Below, piece by piece: positions 8,035 through 16,283 of a stretch of 51,561 nucleotides of DNA; within the stretch, counting starts at the first letter, position 1; each line of letters begins with the position of its first letter. Below the pieces are notes generated by a model. It made no database searches. It was not told the origin of the DNA and saw only the letters and a program-made list of their open reading frames with translations. The position numbers and the translations under genes are program-made. Source of the DNA: Roseovarius nitratireducens (lineage in GTDB: Bacteria > Pseudomonadota > Alphaproteobacteria > Rhodobacterales > Rhodobacteraceae); NCBI RefSeq assembly GCF_002925845.1, contig NZ_PDNI01000046.1, positions 1 to 51,561 on the forward strand, in the 5' to 3' direction.

Positions 8035-8232
8035 AAGCGCTTTCATTACGACAGCCACGATCAGCTGCGCGCACATCTCACAGACTTCATGGCAGCCTGC
8101 AATTCCGCCCGGCGCCTCAAGACGCTCAGCGGTCTCACGCCCTACGAATACATCTGCAAGGTCTGGACCTCAGAGCCGGATCACTTCATCCTCAACCCGA
8201 TCCATCAGACTCCGGGACTGAACATCACTTAG
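8035..8232 (+). pseudogene. IS481-type transposase remnant, C-terminal part
   Basis: Only the C-terminal 65 residues remain (KRFHYDSHDQLRAHLTDFMA ... LTPYEYICKVWTSEPD), ending at a TAG at 8230. The same family occurs in the opposite direction at 42309-42911, with closely similar DNA. The 190 bases between the IS3 end and this fragment (7844-8034) hold only a short orphan frame ending MPEEVLRDVLVELNKEHLI at 7943-7945, which I cannot assign. Downstream, 8256-8278 contains an inverted repeat CCGAAATC/GATTTCGG that may form a hairpin before the island begins. Confidence 0.8.
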
Positions 8233-8306
8233 CTAGTCTTGCAAGGACGTCGGTCCGAAATCTGTTACGGATTTCGGCATCGGCGCGGACGCTACGCTCC
8301 GCCCCA

Positions 8307-9293
8307 TCAAGGTCGCAGCGCGACCCGGCCCGTCGCCCTGCGATCCACCAGATCACTCAGCGCGCGGGCGTAATCCTCCAGCGCGTAGACCTGCACCGGC
8401 GTTATCCGGATCGCGCCCGCGACGAACAGATCGAACACCTCGGCAAAGCATTGCCGCATCAGATCGGGGCGGCGCTTGCGGTAATCACTGATCTGCACGC
8501 CCGTCACCGCGATATTCTTGAGCAGGAGGTAATTGGCGCGCAGCGTCGGTATCCGCCCGGCGGCAAAGCCCACGACGACGAGACGTCCGCGCCACGCCAG
8601 CGCGCGCAACGCGGCGTCGAAGAAATCCCCGCCCAGCGGGTCGATGACCACGTCGACCCCCGCCTTGCCGGTCAGATCATGAACCTGCGCCCTCAGGGTG
8701 TTGCGCAGGTCATCGCGGGCGATGTCCACTGTAGCGTCGGCCCCGGCGTCCTGCACGAGCGCGGCCTTTTCGGGGCTGGCCACTCCGGCGATCACCCGCG
8801 CCCCCCTTGCCTTGGCCAGCTGGATCGCGGCGAGACCGACCGCCCCTGTAGCCCCGAGCACAAGGACGGTCTCACCCTCCTTGAGCCCCGCACGATCCGT
8901 CAGCGCCATCCATGCCGTGTCATAGGCCAGCGATATCGTCGTCGCCTGCTCGAAGCCCATCGCATCGGGCAAAGCGTAGCACTGGTCTGCCGCCGCGCAG
9001 ACCACCTCGGCATAGCCGCCCTGCTCGACCATCGCCAGCACCCTGTCGCCGATCCGCAAGTCTGCAACATCCGCACCAAGAGCGCTCACGGTGCCAACCG
9101 GACCCTTGCCCGGAACAAAGGGGCGCTCTGGCAGGAACTGGTAGGCCCCGCGCATCACCAGCGTATCCACGAAATTGGCCGGGGCCAGCGCTACCTCGAC
9201 GCGAACCTCGCCGGGTCCCGGTTGCGGGGTCTCGATATCCTCGACCTGCGCCGAGCCGACCGGTCCGAATTCACGTATGACGACCGCTTTCAT
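8307..9293 (-). CDS. Zinc-independent MDR oxidoreductase (NADPH:quinone reductase type)
   Basis: A 328-residue medium-chain reductase. It has a GroES-like N-terminal domain (MKAVVIREFGPVGSAQVEDI) and a Rossmann domain with VLVLGATGAVGLAAIQLAK, the dinucleotide-binding turn. The cysteine cluster of structural-zinc alcohol dehydrogenases is absent, placing it with quinone reductases and enoyl reductases. It is last in the leftward operon AMP ligase-thioesterase-MDR and overlaps the thioesterase by 4 bases. In this context reduction of an unsaturated acyl or enone intermediate is plausible. Family sure, substrate unknown. Confidence 0.9.
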   Translation of the reverse strand: MKAVVIREFGPVGSAQVEDIETPQPGPGEVRVEVALAPANFVDTLVMRGAYQFLPERPFVPGKGPVGTVSALGADVADLRIGDRVLAMVEQGGYAEVVCAAADQCYALPDAMGFEQATTISLAYDTAWMALTDRAGLKEGETVLVLGATGAVGLAAIQLAKARGARVIAGVASPEKAALVQDAGADATVDIARDDLRNTLRAQVHDLTGKAGVDVVIDPLGGDFFDAALRALAWRGRLVVVGFAAGRIPTLRANYLLLKNIAVTGVQISDYRKRRPDLMRQCFAEVFDLFVAGAIRITPVQVYALEDYARALSDLVDRRATGRVALRP

Positions 9294-9727
9294 GTCCTGT
9301 GCTCCCTGGTGTTGAATCGTCCCCGCCCGAGCGCGACGAGCGTATCTCCGGCCCGCACCTCGACATCGGCGCAGGCGATCGAGCGCCCCGCCTTGCGAAG
9401 CATCCCGCGCGCGGTCAGGCGCTCGCCGATGGCGGGGGCGAGATACTCGATCTGCAAGCCGATCGTCGGTGTCGTGCCGCCGCCATACCAGACCGCGACC
9501 GCCGCATGGCCGGTCATGTCGATGAGCGAGGCGATGATGCCGCCGTGAAACAGCATCTCGCCATCCTTACCGCTCATCTCGGGCCGGAAGCGCAATTCGG
9601 TCTCGACCGTCTGCGTGGCCCTGTCGGCTGAAATGGCGGTCGCGCCCATCCATAGATTGTGCCGGGGTTGGCGCAACTGCTCCCGCAGCAGGTCAAGTGG
9701 ATCGGCCAGTTCAGGCGGTGGGGGCAT
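9290..9727 (-). CDS. PaaI-family hotdog thioesterase
   Basis: This protein of about 145 residues has the hotdog signature KDGEMLFHGGIIASLIDMTG and GGGTTPTIGLQIEYLAPAIG, the PaaI-type core, in which the acidic residue on the central helix and the HGG turn form the acyl-CoA site. I chose ATG 9727 over GTG 9736 because AAAGGTG lies 6 bases before it. It sits between a CoA ligase and an MDR reductase in one operon. It would hydrolyse an acyl-CoA and recover CoA, either as the end of the pathway or as a rescue enzyme. Confidence 0.88.
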   Translation of the reverse strand: MPPPPELADPLDLLREQLRQPRHNLWMGATAISADRATQTVETELRFRPEMSGKDGEMLFHGGIIASLIDMTGHAAVAVWYGGGTTPTIGLQIEYLAPAIGERLTARGMLRKAGRSIACADVEVRAGDTLVALGRGRFNTREHRT

Positions 9728-9739
9728 GGGCGGCACCTT

Positions 9740-11407
9740 TCATCTGACCGACACCGGCTGCAGGTCTCCGGCTGCGATGGCGGCCACCAGGTGGCGCTTG
9801 AGCACCTTGCCATTCGCGCTGGTTGGCAATTCCGGCACGCGCAGAAAATATTCCGGCATGTCGTATCTCGACAGCCCCTCCGCCGCGAGATGCGCCAGCA
9901 GGTCGGCCGGCTCGATCCCGGTCTCCGCGTCGGTGCTCACGACGATGCACACGCGCTCCCCGAGCCTGTCATCGGCCACGGGAACCACCGCAACGCCGCT
10001 CAGCGCGGGATGCCGCATGGCGAGCCGCTCGATAAGCGCGGGCTGGATGTTGTGGCCGCCACGAATGATGATTTCCTTGATCCGACCCGTCACGCGCAGA
10101 TACCCGTCCCCGTCCAGCACGCCAAGATCGCCAGTCATGAACCAGCCCTGCCGGTTGAACGCGCGCTCGGTCGCCTCCTGGTCGCCGAAATATCCTAGCA
10201 TGAGGCTCGCACCACGCCCGCCGATATGCCCGGTCTCGCCGGTCGCAAGCGGCCTGTCGGGATCGTCGATGTCGAATATCCGCACCTCATATCCCGCGCA
10301 GGCGGTGCCGGAACTGCCCAGGATGCGCTCTTTCGGATCATCGGGCAGCGTGTAGTGGTGCGAACACCCCTCTGTCATGCCATAGCCGCTCTGCGGCACG
10401 ACACCGTGCGCCATCAGCTTTTCCACGGTCGCCTCCGACACTGCGGCACCGGAGATGCGAAATCCCTTGAGCGTCCCGAGGTCACCAGCGCCCCGTCGGT
10501 CGATCTCGGCCACGAGATCCATCGCGTGGGCCGGAACCCCGAAGAGAAAGCTCACCCCGCACTCGCGGATGCGGTCCAGCAGCCCGGCCCCGCGCGGGGC
10601 GTCGTGCAGCACCATCGTGCCACCCGCCAGCAGCGACAGCACCAGCGCGCCGAAACCCAGATTGTGACTCAGCGGGCTCAGCGAATAGATCACCGATGTG
10701 TCGTCGAATTCCCAGTCCCGGGCCAGCGCACGGGCATTGGCCAGCAGCGTGTTGTTGCTGTGCAGCACACCCTTGGGCTCTCCCGACGTGCCAGAGGTGA
10801 AGGCAAGGTAGACGATATCGTCAGCATGGCCCGCCGCGCCCGGCGGGGCCCCGTCCCCCGGCGCAAGCATCCGCCTGATGTCCTCGGGGCCGCGCACGAC
10901 GGGGGCGGGCAATTCGACATGGCGGATCAGGTGAGCCTGCCCCGCCACCGCCTCGGCGATGCTTGCCTGCCCCGCATCGGCGCCATGCCCCACCTCCGTC
11001 ACGAGCACCCGCGCCCGCATCCGCTGCGCCAGCGTCGCGATCTCTGCAACCGTATGGTTGCGGTGCAATGACGGACACAACACCAGCCCCTGCCCCGAGC
11101 AGGCCAGCAGCAGCGGCGCGAGTTCCACCCGGTTCGACAGCCAGGCGGCTACCCGGTCGCCGGGCCGCAGGCCCGCCGCGATCAGTTCCGCGCCGATGCG
11201 GTCCGCCAAATGCACCAGTTCCGCATAGGTCAGCGCACAATGCGAGTCGCGGATCGCGACCCGTTCCGGCACCGCCTCGGCATGGGCGCGGGCCAGGGAA
11301 TAGAGGGTATCGTCGCGCCAAAACCCGGCCGCGTATTGCGCCGCCAGCATGGCAGGGCCGAGACGCGTCAGGATGTTTTGGTCTGCGGCACCGTTATCGC
11401 GGGTCAT
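9740..11407 (-). CDS. AMP-binding acyl-CoA ligase 1
   Basis: A 555-residue adenylate-forming enzyme. The P-loop-like motif is YLAFTSGTSGEPKGVLHSNN; further motifs are SGYGMTEGC, GWFMTGDLGVLDGDGYLRVT and GRIKEIIIRGGHNIQP, with the C-terminal catalytic lysine near NGKVLKRH. It activates a carboxylate as acyl-AMP and transfers it to CoA. It resembles cyclohexanecarboxylate/aromatic-acid ligases more than long-chain ligases, by my reading only. It is a paralogue of the ligase at 21545. It is first gene of the operon with the thioesterase and MDR reductase. Confidence 0.92.
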   Translation of the reverse strand: MTRDNGAADQNILTRLGPAMLAAQYAAGFWRDDTLYSLARAHAEAVPERVAIRDSHCALTYAELVHLADRIGAELIAAGLRPGDRVAAWLSNRVELAPLLLACSGQGLVLCPSLHRNHTVAEIATLAQRMRARVLVTEVGHGADAGQASIAEAVAGQAHLIRHVELPAPVVRGPEDIRRMLAPGDGAPPGAAGHADDIVYLAFTSGTSGEPKGVLHSNNTLLANARALARDWEFDDTSVIYSLSPLSHNLGFGALVLSLLAGGTMVLHDAPRGAGLLDRIRECGVSFLFGVPAHAMDLVAEIDRRGAGDLGTLKGFRISGAAVSEATVEKLMAHGVVPQSGYGMTEGCSHHYTLPDDPKERILGSSGTACAGYEVRIFDIDDPDRPLATGETGHIGGRGASLMLGYFGDQEATERAFNRQGWFMTGDLGVLDGDGYLRVTGRIKEIIIRGGHNIQPALIERLAMRHPALSGVAVVPVADDRLGERVCIVVSTDAETGIEPADLLAHLAAEGLSRYDMPEYFLRVPELPTSANGKVLKRHLVAAIAAGDLQPVSVR

Positions 11408-11504
11408 TCGGCTCTCTGATCCTGAAGATTGCGCCGGCCCCCGCCGCGCAAGCGTAACTCAATCACAGCGTCGTCTCAATTTCAATACTTGTTCCAAAAA
11501 TATG

Positions 11505-12791
11505 TCAAAGCCGCTCCGCCGCCCACAGCGCTGCGCCCAGCAAGTCACGATCCCGGAACCGGCAACCGACCATCTGCAGCCCGACGGGCAGGTCAGCCCC
11601 ACCCATGCTCAGTGGCAGGCTCAGGCTTGGCAGGTGCAGCATCGTCCAGATTTCCTGCAACCTCGGGTCTCCGGTATGGTCATGTCCCTCGAGGGCGGGG
11701 CCAGGAGCCGTCGGCGTCACCAGCACGTCGATATCCGCAAACATTCCTTCCGTCGCGGCGGCAAAGGCGGCGACGGCCTCGCGCGCCGCGACGTAGTCCT
11801 CACCGGAAATCGCCTGCCCGCGCGTGCACACGTCGCGGCTCTGGCGCGACATGCAAGCGCCGTCTTTGAGCCACTCCGCGGTCAGATCGCCCGCGCGCTC
11901 ATAGGCGTTCACGATGGCCCGCTGCTCGGTGATCGTCTCGAATCCCGGCGGCGGGGCAACCTCCGACAATACGGCCCCGCACCGCTCCAGCCGCGCCAAC
12001 GCGTCCTGCATGGCATCGCGCATCCCGGTCTCGACCGTGTCCCACAGATGCGACCTGAACACCCCCAGGCGCGGTGCGCCCTCCCGCGCGGCGGCAGGCA
12101 CCGCATTCATCAGCACCGCATGGACATGCGCCACATCGGCGACGTTGCGCGCCAGCACGCCCACGGTGTCGAAGCTGCGCGCCGCCGGTTTCATCCCCGC
12201 GACCGGATAGAACCCGAATGTGGGTTTAAAACCCACAATCCCGCAGAAGGCCGCCGGTCTGAGGACAGACCCACCGGTTTGCGTGCCAAGCGCGAAGGGG
12301 ACCATGCAATCCGCGACCGCCGCGGCGGATCCGCTCGAAGAGCCGCCCGGCGTGCGATCTGGATCGCGCGGGTTGCGCGTATCGGTCGGCTGGGTGCCCG
12401 CGAACTCGGCGGTGGCGGTCTTGCCGATCAGCACCGCTCCCGCCCCGCGCAGCCGCGCGACACTGGCCGCGTCAAATCGCGGCCTGTGCCCGGAATAGAG
12501 CCGCGACCCCATCTCCGTGGGCATCCCGGCGCTATCAAACACGTCCTTCGCTCCAAAGGGCACCCCCGCCAGCGGCAGCCGCGACCCTGCCGCAACCCCG
12601 GCGGCCTGCCGCAGCGCCTCCGCTCCGTCGTGACACACCCACGCGCCCAGATGGGGCTCGCGCAGCCGTATACGCTCCAAGCAGGCCTGCACCACCTCCT
12701 GCGCGGAAAACACCTTGCGGGCCACGCCCTCAGCGATGTCGACGACGCCCAATTCGTTCAACGGCCCGTTGTTGTAACGTGTCGGTTTCAT
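11505..12791 (-). CDS. Amidase signature family hydrolase
   Basis: A 428-residue protein with the Ser-cisSer-Lys triad of the amidase signature family: Lys82 (GVPFGAKDVF), cis-Ser about 151 (TPGGSSSGSAAAVA) and nucleophile Ser about 175 (GTQTGGSVLRPAAFCG). It would hydrolyse a linear amide to acid and ammonia. ATG 12791 was preferred over 12818 because GGGGAGCGG precedes it. It is divergent from the XRE regulator at 12968, across inverted repeats, which suggests control by that regulator. In a lactam or imide pathway it could act on a ring-opened amide. Substrate not predictable. Confidence 0.92.
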   Translation of the reverse strand: MKPTRYNNGPLNELGVVDIAEGVARKVFSAQEVVQACLERIRLREPHLGAWVCHDGAEALRQAAGVAAGSRLPLAGVPFGAKDVFDSAGMPTEMGSRLYSGHRPRFDAASVARLRGAGAVLIGKTATAEFAGTQPTDTRNPRDPDRTPGGSSSGSAAAVADCMVPFALGTQTGGSVLRPAAFCGIVGFKPTFGFYPVAGMKPAARSFDTVGVLARNVADVAHVHAVLMNAVPAAAREGAPRLGVFRSHLWDTVETGMRDAMQDALARLERCGAVLSEVAPPPGFETITEQRAIVNAYERAGDLTAEWLKDGACMSRQSRDVCTRGQAISGEDYVAAREAVAAFAAATEGMFADIDVLVTPTAPGPALEGHDHTGDPRLQEIWTMLHLPSLSLPLSMGGADLPVGLQMVGCRFRDRDLLGAALWAAERL

Positions 12792-12854
12792 CGCTCCGCT
12801 CCCCTTGCATCGGCCCACGCGAGATGCCGCCCGGTTGTTGACCTTCCCGCCGCC

Positions 12855-12900
12855 ATGTTCAAAGACTGGTGAGAAATGTCATTATCGAGACGTTGAACAT
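12855..12900. promoter_or_regulatory. Spaced inverted repeat between amidase and XRE regulator
   Basis: ATGTTCAA (12855-12862) and TTGAACAT (12893-12900) form a perfect 8-base inverted repeat separated by 30 bases, in the 176-base divergent region. Half sites about four helical turns apart could allow looping or paired dimers. A second GAAC-N11-GTTC pair overlaps the right half. The XRE protein encoded at 12968 is the obvious candidate ligand, but this is inference. Confidence 0.5.
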
Positions 12901-12967
12901 AAATGATACGTTCCCACCCGCGGAAGGAAAAGGCCACCCGTCAAGCACGTCCGGCCATAGAAAGACC

Positions 12968-13885
12968 ATGAGCAACACTCCCCCTGTCACCACACTGCGC
13001 TATGACGAGATCGGCCAGCGCCTGCGCGCGTTTCGCCTCGGCTCAGGCCTCAGCGCCGACGAGATCGGCCAGCGCATTGGAATCTCCCGCACCGCCGTCT
13101 ACCGTTTCGAGAAAGGCGAGGTCGTCAAGATCGAGACGCTGCTCAGCCTCGCGGAGCTTCTCGGCGTGTCGCTGCCCTCGCTTCTGGGGGTCGAGATCGA
13201 GTACATCTCCTCCGCCGTCACCTATTTCGAACGGCTGCGGCAACTCGAGGAAACGGCGGACCGGATCATCGTGCTTGCGGGGCCGATATCCTACCTGCTC
13301 GCGTCCGACAGGTTCTGCGGTTTCCTGCAGGAATTGCTCCGGGAAAGCGTCGCCGGAGAGACACACGACCGGGACCGGCTCTATCGCGACGTGGACCGGA
13401 TCATGGAGATCCTCGAAGCCCGCAAGGCCACCTACCGTGACCGCCGCCCCTCGGTCATCAACCTGATCTCGGCCCTCGACATGGAACGCCTGCTGCGCTC
13501 GGGCCTCGTTGGGCGCACCCTCGTGGCCGAGGCGGAACTCGACAAGCGGCGCGCGCTCGCGGTAGAGGAGGTCGAGCATTTCGCCCGCCTGATGGAGGCC
13601 GAACCGATCGGCGTTCAGATCGGGTTGGTGACGGGCACTCTGCCCCGCACTGGACTTCAGGTCTTTCGGTCCGGTGACCGAAAGACATTGTCGATCAGCC
13701 CGTTCCGCCTCGGCGAACAACCGAATATCCGGCTGGGCGTCGCGATGATCACCGAAACTCAGGAGGCGCTTCGGCTGCACGAAACCATGATTGACGAGAT
13801 GTGGGATGGTGCCTTGAAGGGGGACGTGGCGGCACGATACCTCCGAGACCTGATCGCGGCGGTGGAGGCACGCGACGCAAGCTAG
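12968..13885 (+). CDS. XRE-family transcriptional regulator with large C-terminal domain
   Basis: A 305-residue protein. An N-terminal helix-turn-helix of the Cro/XRE type (about 10-65: IGQRLRAFRLGSGLSADEIG, QRIGISRTAVYRFEKGEVVK) is followed by roughly 240 residues without a domain I can name, probably a ligand-sensing region. ATG 12968 gives the usual compact start; the frame also opens at a GTG at 12869, with unlikely extra residues. It is divergent from the amidase. Its stop overlaps the convergent lysR stop by 4 bases. Likely local regulator of the amidase and perhaps the CoA ligase operon. Confidence 0.85.
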   Translation: MSNTPPVTTLRYDEIGQRLRAFRLGSGLSADEIGQRIGISRTAVYRFEKGEVVKIETLLSLAELLGVSLPSLLGVEIEYISSAVTYFERLRQLEETADRIIVLAGPISYLLASDRFCGFLQELLRESVAGETHDRDRLYRDVDRIMEILEARKATYRDRRPSVINLISALDMERLLRSGLVGRTLVAEAELDKRRALAVEEVEHFARLMEAEPIGVQIGLVTGTLPRTGLQVFRSGDRKTLSISPFRLGEQPNIRLGVAMITETQEALRLHETMIDEMWDGALKGDVAARYLRDLIAAVEARDAS

Positions 13886-14820
13886 ACACGCGGGACTGGC
13901 GCTCCATCCAGCGGCGGCGGGGCGTCTTGCAACACCTCAAGAAACCTTTGCAGCAACGGTGTCTGCTCGCCCCCCTTGCGAAGGCATATCCGCAACTCGC
14001 GCTGCGCCCAGGGCTCGGCTAGCCGGACGATCCCGATATCGAGCGCACGCGCAAGCGGGCGCGCGACCGCTTCGGTCATGATGGATATGCCGACACCCGC
14101 CTCCACCAGTCTCGCGGCTGCGTCAAAGCTTGAAACGCGGACCCGCGTGTCCAGTTTGCGCCCCAGCCGCCCCGCCGCGCGCTGCATCAATGTCTCGATC
14201 GCCCCCGAGGCCTCCGACCCGATATTGGCGTGGTCGAGAATACGCTCGAACCCCACCGCCCCGTCCTCACAGTCAAACGTCAGCGAAGCCGGACAGACCG
14301 CCACAAGCCGATCGCTGCGATAATGCACGACGCGCAGATCGCCAGTCGGCTCCTGCCCTGTGAAAATTCCGATATCGCTCGCATTATCCAGAACCATGCG
14401 GATGACGGTCGGGCTGGTCGCAACCTGCATGTCGACCTTGACGAAGGGCGCGAGCGCCAGAAACCGATTGATATCGCCTGGCAAATAGCCGATGGCCGCG
14501 CTTTCGTTGGCGGCCAGCCGGATTAGCCCCCGCATGCCTTCTCCGAATTCGGACATGTCGGCGAAAATCTGGTCGATCCGCGCCAAGATCGCGCGGCAAT
14601 GCAGCAAAAGCGCGTGGCCTGCGGGCGTTACTTCCACACCCTGACGGTGACGCAGCAACAGGTCAGTACGCAAGTTCGCTTCGAGATCCGAAATCCGCTT
14701 GGACACCGCCGATGTGGTGATGTTCTCGCGGCTTGCGGCCTTTACGATGCTGCGCTCTTCCACCACCGCGACAAAGAGCCGGATGCTGAGCAGGTCGAGG
14801 CGGCCGACGGGGAGCACCAT
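13882..14820 (-). CDS. LysR-family transcriptional regulator
   Basis: A 312-residue LTTR. The winged helix-turn-helix is at about 8-67 (LLSIRLFVAVVEERSIVKAA, TTSAVSKRISDLEANL) and the periplasmic-binding-like effector domain follows (LIRLAANESAAIGYLPGDIN). Unusually, it is not divergent but follows the ALDH by 10 bases in the leftward OYE-ALDH-lysR run, so it is probably co-transcribed with its targets. The inverted repeat ATGCA-N6-TGCAT at 17606-17621, upstream of the OYE gene, is a possible site for it. Confidence 0.92.
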   Translation of the reverse strand: MVLPVGRLDLLSIRLFVAVVEERSIVKAASRENITTSAVSKRISDLEANLRTDLLLRHRQGVEVTPAGHALLLHCRAILARIDQIFADMSEFGEGMRGLIRLAANESAAIGYLPGDINRFLALAPFVKVDMQVATSPTVIRMVLDNASDIGIFTGQEPTGDLRVVHYRSDRLVAVCPASLTFDCEDGAVGFERILDHANIGSEASGAIETLMQRAAGRLGRKLDTRVRVSSFDAAARLVEAGVGISIMTEAVARPLARALDIGIVRLAEPWAQRELRICLRKGGEQTPLLQRFLEVLQDAPPPLDGAPVPRV

Positions 14821-14830
14821 GTCAGCGCAG

Positions 14831-16255
14831 TCAGATCGGGTTGAGGGTGATCAGGCGTTCTTCGGTCATGTCGTGGATCGCGAAACGCGGCCCCTCGCGC
14901 CCGAACCCGCTGTCCTTCAACCCGCCATAAGGCATCAGATCGACCCGGCTGCTGGAGGTGTCGTTGACATGAACATTGCCCATGCGCAGTCGGCGAATGA
15001 CCGACAGCGCGCGCGTGATATCGCTGGTGAAAATGCCGCCCGCGAGGCCGAAGGGCGTATCATTGGCCATGTCGATGGCCGCGTCGAGTCCCGGAACCGG
15101 TACCATCGATACGATGGGCGCAAAGACCTCGGCGCAGACCACGCTCATCTCCGGACCCACGTCTCGAAGGATCACCGGCCAGAGCACTGGCCCCTCGCGC
15201 CGCACCCCGGTCAGCGCGCGCGCGCCGCCCGCGATGGCCTCGTTGACCCAGGCCTCGGCGCGCACTGCCTCGCGTTCGTCGATCATAGGGCCGACGACGG
15301 TATCGTCGGCCCGTGGGTCGCCCACCGGAAGGGCGGCGGTGGCCTCGACCAGCAGGTCGGCGAACCTGTCCACCACCCGTTCATCCACCAAGATGCGCTG
15401 CACGGAGGTGCAGACCTGCCCCGCCTTGCGAAACGCCGCGTTGGCGCATTTGCCGGCCGCGACGTCGAGCGCGGCATCCTCGCAGATGATCGTCGACGAG
15501 ATATTGCCCAGCTCCAGCTGCGTGCGCCGCAAACCGGCCGCCTGCTGGATCACCCGGCCTACCTCGGTGCTGCCGGTAAAGGTGTAATAGTCGATGCCCT
15601 CATGCTCCAGCAACTGCTGCCCGACGGTGCCACCACCGCCGATCACCATGTTGAGCAGGCCCGCCGGCAGGCCCGCCTCCTCGAATATCTCGCACAGGAT
15701 GACGGCGCAGAGCGGCGTGTAGGTCGCGGGCTTAAGCACCACGGCATTGCCCGCGGCGATGGCCGGCGCGATCTTGTGCAACACGGTATTGAGCGGTGAA
15801 TTGAACGGCGTGATCGCGCACACCACCCCTATCGGCAGCCGCAAGGTAAAGGCGAGCCGCTCGTCCGACTGCCCGGGCGCTCCCTGGATAGGGATCATCT
15901 CGCCGACGATGCGCTTGGCCTCCTCGGCGGATTGGTAGAGCGTCTGCATCGACCGGCCGAAATCGTTGCGTGCGTCGGTCATGGTAAAGCCGGTCTCGCC
16001 ACTCAGCGCGCGCAGCACCTCGTCGCGCCGCCGCTCCAGACCGGCGGCGGCCCGCATCAGCACCTCGTAGCGGCGATAGGGCGACAACGTTCTATGGACG
16101 AATGCCTCCCGCGCCGCCGCGACCGCCGCATCGACCTGCGCCGGCTCGGCGATGCCGACACGACCGATCTCGCTCCCCATATATTTGTCCAGCACTGGTT
16201 GGGTGGTCGCGCAGGCTGTCCATTCTCCCGCGATGAAAAGGCGGCCGTCTTGCAT
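14831..16255 (-). CDS. NAD(P)-dependent aldehyde dehydrogenase 1
   Basis: A 474-residue ALDH. Visible motifs are the oxyanion/cofactor segment AITPFNSPLNTVLHKIAPAI, the general-base Glu in LELGNISSTII (where most members have ELGG), catalytic Cys in KAGQVCTSVQR, and the C-terminal PYGGLKDSGFGREGP. ATG 16255 was chosen for its GAGGAG ribosome site; a longer frame to 16459 overlaps the OYE gene. It would oxidise an aldehyde to an acid. It is co-transcribed with the OYE reductase, so the substrate is probably an aldehyde from the same branch. The altered ELGN motif suggests a non-standard substrate subgroup. Confidence 0.9.
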   Translation of the reverse strand: MQDGRLFIAGEWTACATTQPVLDKYMGSEIGRVGIAEPAQVDAAVAAAREAFVHRTLSPYRRYEVLMRAAAGLERRRDEVLRALSGETGFTMTDARNDFGRSMQTLYQSAEEAKRIVGEMIPIQGAPGQSDERLAFTLRLPIGVVCAITPFNSPLNTVLHKIAPAIAAGNAVVLKPATYTPLCAVILCEIFEEAGLPAGLLNMVIGGGGTVGQQLLEHEGIDYYTFTGSTEVGRVIQQAAGLRRTQLELGNISSTIICEDAALDVAAGKCANAAFRKAGQVCTSVQRILVDERVVDRFADLLVEATAALPVGDPRADDTVVGPMIDEREAVRAEAWVNEAIAGGARALTGVRREGPVLWPVILRDVGPEMSVVCAEVFAPIVSMVPVPGLDAAIDMANDTPFGLAGGIFTSDITRALSVIRRLRMGNVHVNDTSSSRVDLMPYGGLKDSGFGREGPRFAIHDMTEERLITLNPI

Positions 16256-16283
16256 TGGATCACTCCTCGGGGCTCTGGTCCAT

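Noticed and set aside
8019-9548. Plus-strand 509-codon frame
   Set aside because: Antisense to the MDR reductase and thioesterase; composition typical of a shadow frame. Only the short IS481 piece in a neighbouring frame is real.
11349-12872. Plus-strand 507-codon frame opposite the amidase
   Set aside because: Antisense to a complete amidase with all catalytic residues; no domain in the translated product.
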